14,046 bases of DNA from Bacteroidota bacterium (lineage in GTDB: Bacteria > Bacteroidota > Bacteroidia > Bacteroidales > VadinHA17), in assembly GCA_030631445.1 (NCBI GenBank), contig DAOVLD010000021.1:1-14046 (forward strand), in the 5' to 3' direction. Below the pieces are notes generated by a model. It saw nothing but the letters and a program-made list of their open reading frames with translations, was not told the origin of the DNA and made no database searches. Position 1 is the stretch's first letter, and every line of letters begins with the position of its first letter. Made by a program: the position numbers and the translations under genes. Shown here piece by piece: positions 5,355-12,600 of the stretch.

Positions 5355-7760
5355 TTATTCACCCGGAATAAATTTCATTATATATTTCGCATGCCTGATA
5401 ATCATATTTTTACTAAACATGTCCGAATGATATTTTTCATTAACGTACAGGTCTGTCTGATCGCAATAATGATCACTGGCAGGCACTCCACTTGTTCCGG
5501 TTGGAATAATGCTCAGTGACTTGTCCCAATTGTCCGTTAAATATATATGCCTTTGAGATGCTCCATTATCAACCTTAAAAGGATCCTTGAACGGATATGA
5601 AAAAGGCCGTACTGTATGAAAACTTCCTCCTACTTCATATGGCCCCTTGTTCAAGTTGAAAATTTTTGCCAGTAGTTTTACACCACCAAGGGGATGCTCA
5701 ATTGTAATTTTGTGTATTGATCCCCATGACCATTGTTCAGGTGTATCGCCCATTTTCTCAGCAAGCTTTGCTATTGCATCTTTAAAACTTTTAACGACCA
5801 TTTCATCAAATCTTTCTTCAACATCCTTTGTCGTAATATCATCACACCATTTCATCTCTTTGTTGCTCCACAAATTTTCAATAAAATTCTTCAGCAAAGA
5901 TGAATTGCCATAATATTCATTATAAAGATCCTCTCCCATTTCATCCATTAGTATATTCTTAGGCAGAATTAAATAAAAACTTTCAAAAACAGCTGGTCCG
6001 GCTGCCTCTGCAAGCATTTCTCCATCCCACTGAGTGAATATCTCAAACACCTTTTTTTCCAATTCATTTAATTCTGCTTTACTCACTATATCAATAATAT
6101 CACTTTGTAGTTTCCTTACAAGTACAGAACTCTGATCATTCTGTATCTTAATAAAATCCTCTATTGATAATTTTTCTTTTTGGTTCAATAGCTCTCTTAT
6201 CCTTTTGATCCTGTATTCCAGCGCAAAATATATGCCTATGTAATATGGATAATCATCCCCGACTGTTTTGTTATTTGCAGAAGAAACAAAGCCTGATTCA
6301 GGGTTATAACTGTGAGGCAATTGTTCAAACGGAACAAGCCCTTTCCAGTCGTATTCATCTGTTTCACCACTCATTATTGTATATCCATTTCCTTTTCTGA
6401 CAGGAACCCCTCCTCCAGCATACAATCCAATATTACCATTTGCATCAGCATAAATAAAATTCTGACTTACTGATTTGAATGATGAGATCGCATTTTTGAA
6501 GTCCTCCCAGTTATTTGCCCTGTTTAAAAGATAAACCCCTCTCATCTCATTGCTGTAATCATTACCGATCCATCTCATAGAAATCACATCAGAAAGATTT
6601 TTAAACCCTGACATTATAGGTCCCCGATGAGTAAACCGTAGTTCTCTTTCAACTTCCTCACCCCCTTTTATTTTAATTTTCTCCTCCCTTACTTCTATGT
6701 CTTTCCATTCTCCATTAAACATGTACTGACTCGAATCCTCCGGGTTAATTTTTTCAAGGTAGAGATCAATGTCATCAACATAAATATTTGTCATACCCCA
6801 GGCGATACTATCATTGTGTCCTGCAACAATTAGTGGTTGACCGGGTACAACAACTCCTGTAACATTCATTTTCCCCTCAATAATATGATGCATCTGGTAC
6901 CATATCCCAGGTGCATTAAATCCCAGGTGCATATCGTTTGCAAACAAAGGCATTCCTGTTACGGTTTTTTTACCTGAAACAGCCCAGCTATTGCTTCCAC
7001 AAAATATCTGAGCTCCAAGCCCCTGAAGTATTTCCTGATGTGCTGTTAACTTTTCCGTAAATGCAATTTCTTCATTATCAAGTATAAAATCAGGATAGAT
7101 CAGATCGGGTCTGCCTGTAACTTGAGGTATAAGATCCTTCATTTTATCTTCGCCAAATTTTTCTAGCAATTTGTAAATTATCACTTCGCTTGAATAAGTG
7201 CTGCCTGCCAGATCCCATGCCATATAACCGATTATATTCATTGAATATGCAGGTTCCCATTTATCAGGTTTATATCCAAGAACACTGAATTCAAGTGGTA
7301 AGCTTTTTTCATTTTGTTCAATATACTGATTCACCCCATCGGAAAAAGCCTCAAGAGCTTTTACCATTTCAGGTTCTGTTTTTGATAATATGAGCTGGGA
7401 CTTGTCAAATATACTTAACGATCTAAGCAACAGGTCGGTTTCAACAAAATCTTCACCAAATATTTCAGATAATCTCCCCATTGTAACCCGTCTTAACAGA
7501 TCCATCTGCCACAAACGGTCCTGGGCCATTACATAACCCACTGCCCTGTAAAGATCCTCATCATTTTGTGCAATTACATGAGGAATAGCCAGTGAATCGC
7601 GGTAAACAATCACTTCTTCGCTGAGATTCTTCAGGTTAATATCCATGTTATAATCGGGTACTCCTTTATGCGAAAGATGATGTAAAAAGAAATATCCCGA
7701 AATAGCTAAAACTGCTATCAGGAGTACAAAAACAATGGCAATTTTTCTTAATATTTTCAT
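5355..7760 (-). CDS. Penicillin acylase family Ntn hydrolase, membrane-anchored
   Basis: Members of this family are made as one chain, cut themselves, and use the new N-terminal serine to hydrolyse amide bonds in beta-lactams, acyl-homoserine lactones or other acyl compounds. The 801-residue product starts with one hydrophobic helix (about 6-26) without a lipobox, so it is probably exported and anchored by an uncleaved signal. The alpha-chain region has VYRDSLAIPHVIAQNDEDLYRA (52-73) and VMAQDRLWQMDLLRR (77-91). The self-cleavage site and nucleophile are in CGSNSWAVSG, with Gly255/Ser256. PLFANDMHLG (271-280) and AGHNDSIAWGMTN (313-325), which holds the oxyanion-hole asparagine, follow. The C-terminal segment shows SGVPASDHYCDQ. 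All key residues are present. The substrate cannot be told from sequence. It is convergent with frr. Confidence 0.92.
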   Translation of the reverse strand: MKILRKIAIVFVLLIAVLAISGYFFLHHLSHKGVPDYNMDINLKNLSEEVIVYRDSLAIPHVIAQNDEDLYRAVGYVMAQDRLWQMDLLRRVTMGRLSEIFGEDFVETDLLLRSLSIFDKSQLILSKTEPEMVKALEAFSDGVNQYIEQNEKSLPLEFSVLGYKPDKWEPAYSMNIIGYMAWDLAGSTYSSEVIIYKLLEKFGEDKMKDLIPQVTGRPDLIYPDFILDNEEIAFTEKLTAHQEILQGLGAQIFCGSNSWAVSGKKTVTGMPLFANDMHLGFNAPGIWYQMHHIIEGKMNVTGVVVPGQPLIVAGHNDSIAWGMTNIYVDDIDLYLEKINPEDSSQYMFNGEWKDIEVREEKIKIKGGEEVERELRFTHRGPIMSGFKNLSDVISMRWIGNDYSNEMRGVYLLNRANNWEDFKNAISSFKSVSQNFIYADANGNIGLYAGGGVPVRKGNGYTIMSGETDEYDWKGLVPFEQLPHSYNPESGFVSSANNKTVGDDYPYYIGIYFALEYRIKRIRELLNQKEKLSIEDFIKIQNDQSSVLVRKLQSDIIDIVSKAELNELEKKVFEIFTQWDGEMLAEAAGPAVFESFYLILPKNILMDEMGEDLYNEYYGNSSLLKNFIENLWSNKEMKWCDDITTKDVEERFDEMVVKSFKDAIAKLAEKMGDTPEQWSWGSIHKITIEHPLGGVKLLAKIFNLNKGPYEVGGSFHTVRPFSYPFKDPFKVDNGASQRHIYLTDNWDKSLSIIPTGTSGVPASDHYCDQTDLYVNEKYHSDMFSKNMIIRHAKYIMKFIPGE

Positions 7761-7799
7761 AATAAATTGGAATTAAATTATAATAATGATGCAAATTAT

Positions 7800-7828
7800 A
7801 AAAACTACAGATATTTAACGTAGTTTTT
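7800..7828 (-). terminator. Candidate terminator of the radical SAM transcript (or leader hairpin of the acylase gene)
   Basis: AAAAACTAC (7800-7808) and GTAGTTTTT (7820-7828) form nine perfect pairs around an 11-nt loop. Read on the minus strand, the right arm ends in five T and continues ATAATTT, which suits rho-independent termination of transcripts from the radical SAM gene. It also lies only about 40 nt before the acylase start codon, so it could be part of that gene's control region. Confidence 0.4.
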
Positions 7829-7851
7829 CAGGATAATACGTAGTTATCCTG
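7829..7851. repeat. Perfect inverted repeat adjoining the terminator-like hairpin
   Basis: CAGGATAA (7829-7836) and TTATCCTG (7844-7851) are exact inverse copies around the loop TACGTAG. The hairpin abuts the one at 7800-7828. The two share the direct repeat ACGTAGTT (7818-7825 and 7838-7845), exactly 20 bp apart, and the right arm runs into the TTGGAATA octamers of the repeat element. Confidence 0.5.
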
Positions 7852-8025
7852 GAATATTGGAATGTTGGAATAATACCTGCCTGAACTGCCAAACTGCAGT
7901 CATGGACGGCTAGGGAATTAAAGCTTGAACGTAAAAATTCACCATTAATGTTTTTTCTTCCCATTATTCCATCTTTCCATTTTTCCATTATTCCTTTATT
8001 CCCTTTATCCCCTCTATTCCCTCTA
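7832..8025 (+). repeat. Octamer-based intergenic element, copy A
   Basis: The copy starts with a head block (7832-7863) matching 27 of 32 bases of 9094-9125. The head includes CTGGAATA and TTGGAATG, followed by TTGGAATA (to 7872). Next come about 50 nt with CTGCC repeats, a middle block 7921-7950 matching 22 of 30 bases of 9152-9181, and a right array of TTCC units (7958-8025). In that array TTCCATCT, TTCCATTT, TTCCATTA and TTCCTTTA are octamers, and the last three units stretch to nine by an extra C. The final unit, TTCCCTCTA, contains the stop codon of the minus-strand radical SAM gene. There is no credible gene in the 262-nt gap. Confidence 0.7.
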
Positions 8026-9036
8026 TCTTTTTCTTACAAATATATTCTGCCCGCTTGTACAATTCCGGCAAATATTTATTGTTTTTCTTTCATTCAGAAT
8101 TCTTTCTCTAAAATTCTTGAAACTATCTCCTTTCCAAATATCTCTGAAGCCGGTTGTTGCCAATTCTCCCATGGAATGCTCAGCATTCTTATCAAAGCAA
8201 CACGGCACTATTTTGCCGTTATAAGTGATAACCGGAGAGCTCCATACACGCCAGCACCGGTTAGTAAGTTTTTTCTTTAATTCATAATGCCCGTCAATAA
8301 ATTTATAACGTGTTAACTTTTCACTTGTCGGAACCAGATCATTCCTGCAACTCATATCTTTTACCTGTGCTGTTTTGATCACTACCTTATCGACACCAAG
8401 TTTTTTCCCTAACTTTTTGATATCCTTTATTTGGTGTTCGTTAGTCCTTAATGCCAGGAAGCTAATAATCACGAATGGTTTTGATGAATGAAGTTTCTTT
8501 TTCCATTTCACAACTTTTTCAATCCCGGAAATCACTTTTTTCAAATCCCCTCCCGCCCTGTACTTTTCATAAACATCCTGCGTAGTTCCGTCAACTGAAA
8601 TAATCAGCCTGTCAAGTCCGCTTTCAATTATTCTCCTAACATTCTCATTTGTAAGAAAATGTCCGTTGGTGGAAGTAGCTGTATATATATTCCTTCCTAC
8701 TGCTCTTTTTATCATGTCAAAGAGCCGGTTATTAAGAAAAGGTTCCCCCTGGAAATACAGAGTAAGAAATGTAAGAAAAAGACCGGTTTCATCAAGTATC
8801 TTATTGAATAATTCTATATCCATAAACCCTTTTACTCCGGAAAGATTATTGGTTCCTGCCGGACATTCCGGGCAACTCAGGTTGCATAATGAAGAGGGTT
8901 CTATTGCTAAACCCGAAGGATAACCCCACAGGAAGTGTTTCTTAAAAACTATTGACAGAAAATAACTTATGCTAAGCAACAAGAAGTTCCATGTTTTGCG
9001 AATAGTGAGCTTTCGTAGCAAACAGCAAGCATCCAT
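8023..9036 (-). CDS. Radical SAM protein with SPASM/twitch-type C-terminal cysteines
   Basis: Radical SAM enzymes use a [4Fe-4S] cluster to split S-adenosylmethionine and start radical chemistry. The 337-residue protein has the cluster motif CNLSCPEC (Cys51, Cys55, Cys58), the SAM-contact GEP (97-99) in LYFQGEPF, TSTNGHFL (121-128) and the strand LIISVDG (144-150). Cys261, Cys279, Cys280, Cys323 and Cys326, with the context YNGKIVPCC (272-280), form a SPASM/twitch-like region that probably holds one auxiliary cluster. The first 40 residues are basic and hydrophobic (about 17-31), suggesting membrane association. No RiPP precursor-like gene is visible on either side, so the substrate is unknown. 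It is flanked by the two repeat element copies. The near-match TATATTTA about 40 nt upstream may be its -7 box. Confidence 0.9.
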   Translation of the reverse strand: MDACCLLRKLTIRKTWNFLLLSISYFLSIVFKKHFLWGYPSGLAIEPSSLCNLSCPECPAGTNNLSGVKGFMDIELFNKILDETGLFLTFLTLYFQGEPFLNNRLFDMIKRAVGRNIYTATSTNGHFLTNENVRRIIESGLDRLIISVDGTTQDVYEKYRAGGDLKKVISGIEKVVKWKKKLHSSKPFVIISFLALRTNEHQIKDIKKLGKKLGVDKVVIKTAQVKDMSCRNDLVPTSEKLTRYKFIDGHYELKKKLTNRCWRVWSSPVITYNGKIVPCCFDKNAEHSMGELATTGFRDIWKGDSFKNFRERILNERKTINICRNCTSGQNIFVRKR

Positions 9037-9093
9037 CTTTTTATTGTACCCAAATAGCCATAAGTGAAACAGGCACTAAATATAGTACTTTAT

Positions 9094-9410
9094 GATAGTA
9101 TGTAGTTGTATTGGAATATTGGAATATTGGAATGTTGGAATATTGGAACATAAGTTTAAACGTTTGAATTCATCATTAAATCCTTTATATATTGTTAGAA
9201 TGTGTCATCCCAAGTTCCATCCTTCATTTTCTTTTTGTGCTATTTTGTGTCTTAGTGTTTTAGTGGCATTCTTTTTTCTTTGCCACAAAGTCACTAAAGC
9301 ACAAAGAAACACTAAATACTTATTCCTCTATTCCACTATTTCATCTTTCCATTCTTCCATTCTTCCATCTTTCCATTATTCCATTTTTCCACTCTTCCAT
9401 CTTTCCAATG
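9094..9410 (+). repeat. Octamer-based intergenic element, copy B, with nested hairpin
   Basis: This fills most of the 378-nt gap between the OmpA and radical SAM genes; I see no gene in the gap. It has the head block (9094-9125) and five octamers in perfect register from 9111 to 9150 (TTGGAATA, TTGGAATA, TTGGAATG, TTGGAATA, TTGGAACA). The middle block is 9152-9181. About 140 nt absent from copy A come next, including the hairpin at 9243-9306. The right array has eleven octamers from 9323 to 9410 (TTCCTCTA, TTCCACTA, TTTCATCT, TTCCATTC twice, and so on to TTCCAATG). Left and right arrays are roughly complementary, so the element can fold on itself. It ends 4 bp from the OmpA stop codon. Confidence 0.75.
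9243..9306. repeat. Long imperfect inverted repeat inside element copy B
   Basis: Arms 9243-9267 and 9282-9306 are 25 nt each and pair at 22 positions (19 Watson-Crick, 3 G-U) around a T-rich 14-nt loop. Typical words are CTTAGTGTTTTAGTGGC and its partner GCCACAAAGTCACTAAAG. It looks like a separate dispersed palindrome that landed in the element. Confidence 0.7.
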
Positions 9411-9414
9411 AACA

Positions 9415-10428
9415 TTAATTATTTTCAAGTATCCGGAATAATTCATCAAGTTTTGGAGTCAGTATTATTTCTGTCCGTCGGTTTTTTCTTCTGGCTTCTG
9501 TTGTTTTCACCGGATCAACCGGCATAAATTCACCTCGCCCGCCGGCAATAAGGCGTTTAGGATTTATTGATGAATTATCCAGTAATATTCTAACCACAGC
9601 AGTAGCTCTTTTCACACTCAGGTCCCAATTATCTTTAATTGGTCCGCTGTTCGTCTTATAAGGAACATCATCCGTATGTCCTTCAATCATAATATTGATA
9701 TCGGTATTCCGTTCCAGTACCCGACCAAGTTTTCTCAGAGCATCTACTCCATTCCTGCTAACGGTTGTGCTTCCTGTTCCGAACAATAATTTCTCCTCAA
9801 GCGAAACATATACCTTGCCATTCTTAAGTGTTACGGTTAAACCATCCTTTTCAAATCCCATTAATGCAGATGAAACTTTATCTTTCAATGCCAGAACAAC
9901 AGAATCTTTTTTCTGAAGTATTTTTTCAAGCTCAATAAGTCTTGCATTTCTTTGATCCAGTTCAAAAAGCAATTCTTCAAGATTTTGTTTCTTATTACTC
10001 AGAGATACTTCAAGTTCCCGAAGTTCATCCTCTTTCTCCTGCAAACTTTCCTGTGTAACCTGTAATTGTTTCAATAATCTTCTTGTTTCTTTGTCATTCC
10101 CCTTAATAAGCTCTTCCTGGGCTTTATGTAAATCAACATATTGCCTGTTTACACGGTTAAAATCTTTCATTAACATATCACACTCTTCGGTTTTATCCCG
10201 GTGCTGTTTTTCTATCTCTTTAATTTTCCCTTCCAGGCTTTTAAATTCAGATGTTAATTCCTTGTTCTCAACTGAGAATTTCTGATTTTCTGATTTCAAT
10301 AAATCTTTCTCAGTAAGTAGTTTCCGGTTTTTTTTCTGAATATCATTAAATTGCCGGGTAGGCACACAGGAAAATACTGTGGAAATTACTATTGAAAAAA
10401 TAACTACTTTTTTTAGCTGTATCTGCAT
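9415..10428 (-). CDS. OmpA/MotB-domain lipoprotein with long coiled coil
   Basis: Proteins of this kind tether the outer membrane to peptidoglycan. The 337-residue product begins with a lipoprotein signal (1-20: positive MQIQLKK, then hydrophobic) and a lipobox-like VFSC with Cys21 as lipid site; the phenylalanine at -2 is unusual. Residues about 28-185 are a highly charged heptad-rich coiled coil. The OmpA C-terminal domain follows (about 195-325), with LLFGTGSTTV (214-223), MIEGHTDDVPY (247-257), NWDLSVKRATAVVRIL (267-282), LIAGGRGEFMPV (293-304) and EARRKNRRTEI (311-321), the peptidoglycan-binding signature. Length and order are normal for Bacteroidota members. It is transcribed away from dxs. 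Whether it belongs to a larger envelope complex cannot be seen here. Confidence 0.9.
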   Translation of the reverse strand: MQIQLKKVVIFSIVISTVFSCVPTRQFNDIQKKNRKLLTEKDLLKSENQKFSVENKELTSEFKSLEGKIKEIEKQHRDKTEECDMLMKDFNRVNRQYVDLHKAQEELIKGNDKETRRLLKQLQVTQESLQEKEDELRELEVSLSNKKQNLEELLFELDQRNARLIELEKILQKKDSVVLALKDKVSSALMGFEKDGLTVTLKNGKVYVSLEEKLLFGTGSTTVSRNGVDALRKLGRVLERNTDINIMIEGHTDDVPYKTNSGPIKDNWDLSVKRATAVVRILLDNSSINPKRLIAGGRGEFMPVDPVKTTEARRKNRRTEIILTPKLDELFRILENN

Positions 10429-10484
10429 ATTGTTTATATTTTAAAATCATGATTCAATATTAACAACTTTTTTTCAGAAATTCA

Positions 10485-10492
10485 TATCTTTG
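10485..10492 (+). promoter_or_regulatory. -7 box (TATCTTTG) of dxs
   Basis: TATCTTTG is an exact TAnnTTTG match 22 nt before the dxs ATG, predicting a start near 10499 and a leader of about 15 nt. A clear -33 TTG is not seen. The box overlaps a TTG (10490-10492) in frame with dxs, which argues that this TTG is promoter DNA and not the start codon. The gap to the divergent OmpA gene has none of the short repeats found elsewhere. Confidence 0.5.
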
Positions 10493-10513
10493 CATCTACA
10501 TAATGATTTGGTC

Positions 10514-12436
10514 ATGTCAGATGATGCTTATAAATTACTTAACCGTATTGTAACTCCTGATGATCTCAGGAAACTCTCTCCGGAAGAACTCCCACAGGTA
10601 AGTTGCGAGTTGCGACAGTTCATCATTGATGTTGTTAGTTCCAATCCCGGCCATTTTGGTGCTAGTCTGGGCGTTGTTGAACTTACAGTTGCTCTGCACT
10701 ATGTATACAACACACCATACGATCTTATTGTCTGGGACGTAGGACACCAGGCCTATGGACATAAGATACTTACCGGCCGCAGGGAAATATTTGACACAAA
10801 CCGTAAATACAAAGGGATAAGCGGTTTCCCTAAACCCGATGAAAGTGAATATGATTCCTTTGGTGTTGGGCATTCATCCACCTCAATTTCTGCAGCTTTG
10901 GGAATGGCTATTGCTACCCGGAAGAAAGACGAGGAGAGGCACGTTGTAGCAATAATTGGAGATGGTGCCATGACTGCAGGGCTTGCATTCGAAGGATTAA
11001 ACAATGCCGGAACTCAGAACTCCGACTTGTTAGTCATACTTAATGATAATAATATCGCTATTGATCAGAACCTGGGTGCAATGAAAGAATACCTTCTTGA
11101 TATAACAACAAGCAAGACATATAATCGTATAAAAAATAATATCTGGCAATTACTGGGAAAAATAAAGCTCCCCGGTTCCAATCCACGCTCTCTTATTCAG
11201 GATCTTGAACATGGTTTTAAATCGGCTGTTCTGAAGCACAGTAACCTGTTTGAATCGATGAATTTCAGATATTTCGGTCCTGTTGACGGACATGATGTAA
11301 TGCACCTTACACAGGTACTCAATGACCTTAAGAACATTCCCGGACCAAAATTACTTCATTGTCAGACAGTAAAAGGCAAAGGTTTTAAACAGGCAGAGCT
11401 TAATCAAACGCAGTTTCACGCTCCCGGAAAATTTAATAAAACCACGGGCGAAATTCTTAAAGTAAAAACTGACAAGGTTAAACCACCAAAATACCAGGAT
11501 GTTTTTGGACACACTATCATTGAGCTTGCTGAGAAGAATGAAAAAATTATTGCTATAACTCCCGCTATGCCTACCGGTTCATCATTGAATTTAATGATGG
11601 AAAAAATGCCTGACAGGGTATTTGATGTTGGAATTGCCGAACAGCATGCAGTTACCTTTTCAGCCGGATTAGCAAAACAAGGAATGAAACCTTTCTGCAA
11701 TATATACTCTACATTTATGCAAAGGGCTTACGATCAGGTAATCCACGATGTTGCTATCCAGAACCTGGATGTTATTTTCTGTCTTGACAGGGGCGGGATA
11801 GTTGGGGAGGACGGAGCAACACATCAGGGTGTTTTCGATCTGGCATACATGAGAAACGTACCTAACATGATAGTATGTGCTCCCATGAACGAAGAAGAGT
11901 TACGCAATCTAATGTACTCTGCACAAAAGGATAAAATGGGACCATTCTCTATTCGTTATCCCAGGGGCAGGGGTGTAATGCCGGAATGGAAAAAACCATT
12001 TCGTGAAATTCCGGTTGGCAAAGGTCGCCTGATAAAAGAGGGACATGATATTGCTATCCTGTCAATCGGACATGTTGGGAATTTTGTTGTTCAAGCTACC
12101 GAACATTTGAAAAAGGAGAACATCAGTGTCTGCCATTATGATATGCGATTTGTAAAACCCCTGGATAACGAGATCTTACACAAGGTTTTTAATAAATTTC
12201 AATCTGTAATTACAATTGAAGACGGAACTGTTGTCGGAGGATTCGGCTCAGCTGTTATTGAATTTATGGCTGAACATCAATACTCTTCCCGGGTGAAAAG
12301 AATGGGGGTTCCTGATCATTTTATCGAACATGGTACACCCGGGGAATTATACCATGAATGTGGTTTTGATCCCGAAGGAATTTTCACTACCGTAAAACAA
12401 TTCCTGAAAAGAAAAACAATATCCCATGCCGGATAG
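10514..12436 (+). CDS. dxs: 1-Deoxy-D-xylulose-5-phosphate synthase
   Basis: This thiamine-diphosphate enzyme condenses pyruvate with glyceraldehyde 3-phosphate to 1-deoxy-D-xylulose 5-phosphate, the first and rate-controlling step of the MEP isoprenoid pathway, with a branch to thiamine and pyridoxal. The 640-residue product is full length. It shows NPGHFGASLGVVELTVAL (44-61, catalytic-region His47), WDVGHQAYGHKILTGR (74-89), the diphosphate/metal motif GDGAMTAG (149-156) with NDNN (177-180), the catalytic glutamate in DVGIAEQHAV (371-380, Glu376), DRGGIVGEDGATHQG (425-439) and a transketolase C-terminal domain. I chose the ATG at 10514 because the upstream in-frame TTG at 10490 lies inside the promoter box. 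It is divergent from the OmpA gene and convergent with the aldehyde dehydrogenase. Confidence 0.97.
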   Translation: MSDDAYKLLNRIVTPDDLRKLSPEELPQVSCELRQFIIDVVSSNPGHFGASLGVVELTVALHYVYNTPYDLIVWDVGHQAYGHKILTGRREIFDTNRKYKGISGFPKPDESEYDSFGVGHSSTSISAALGMAIATRKKDEERHVVAIIGDGAMTAGLAFEGLNNAGTQNSDLLVILNDNNIAIDQNLGAMKEYLLDITTSKTYNRIKNNIWQLLGKIKLPGSNPRSLIQDLEHGFKSAVLKHSNLFESMNFRYFGPVDGHDVMHLTQVLNDLKNIPGPKLLHCQTVKGKGFKQAELNQTQFHAPGKFNKTTGEILKVKTDKVKPPKYQDVFGHTIIELAEKNEKIIAITPAMPTGSSLNLMMEKMPDRVFDVGIAEQHAVTFSAGLAKQGMKPFCNIYSTFMQRAYDQVIHDVAIQNLDVIFCLDRGGIVGEDGATHQGVFDLAYMRNVPNMIVCAPMNEEELRNLMYSAQKDKMGPFSIRYPRGRGVMPEWKKPFREIPVGKGRLIKEGHDIAILSIGHVGNFVVQATEHLKKENISVCHYDMRFVKPLDNEILHKVFNKFQSVITIEDGTVVGGFGSAVIEFMAEHQYSSRVKRMGVPDHFIEHGTPGELYHECGFDPEGIFTTVKQFLKRKTISHAG

Positions 12437-12527
12437 TCAGGCACTCGATATCACTCCTATTTTATGCAATACAACATTCTTAATCAAGCGTTATTGGAAA
12501 CAAAAGATTTGTGTTGCAGTGTTGAAA

Positions 12528-12575
12528 AATTTATAAGTTTAGGAGTTTATAAATTGAGAAGTTAAGAATTTATCT
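12528..12575 (+). repeat. AGTTTANN-type octamer run with AT-rich inverted repeat
   Basis: Six AT-rich units follow each other in 8-nt phase: AATTTATA, AGTTTAGG, AGTTTATA, AATTGAGA, AGTTAAGA and ATTTATCT. Within them AATTTATAA (12528-12536) and TTATAAATT (12547-12555) are perfect inverse copies around a 10-nt loop. That stem could help end transcription of the convergent genes, but it lacks a clean T-run. Confidence 0.45.
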
Positions 12576-12600
12576 ATTTTAGGTGGCTCTGGACATCTTA

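Noticed and set aside
7948..8280. Plus-strand open frame of 110 codons
   Set aside because: The first third is octamer-array translation (proline, leucine, serine, phenylalanine runs) and the rest lies antisense to the well-supported radical SAM gene.
7832..9410. Insertion sequence or composite transposon around the radical SAM gene
   Set aside because: No transposase frame, terminal inverted repeats or target duplication could be seen; the flanking copies are short non-coding elements.
9325..9414. Small minus-strand frame after OmpA (about 24 codons, WKNG/MER-like repeats) as a possible RiPP precursor for the radical SAM protein
   Set aside because: It is simply the octamer array read in 24-nt steps (8 codons), with no leader/core character and no cysteine-rich or otherwise modifiable core.
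9092..9418. Plus-strand open frame of 108 codons over the OmpA-radical SAM gap
   Set aside because: Its residues come from translating the octamer arrays (ILEYWN-like and FHYSIF-like runs) and the nested hairpin; there is no protein-like composition apart from the repeats.
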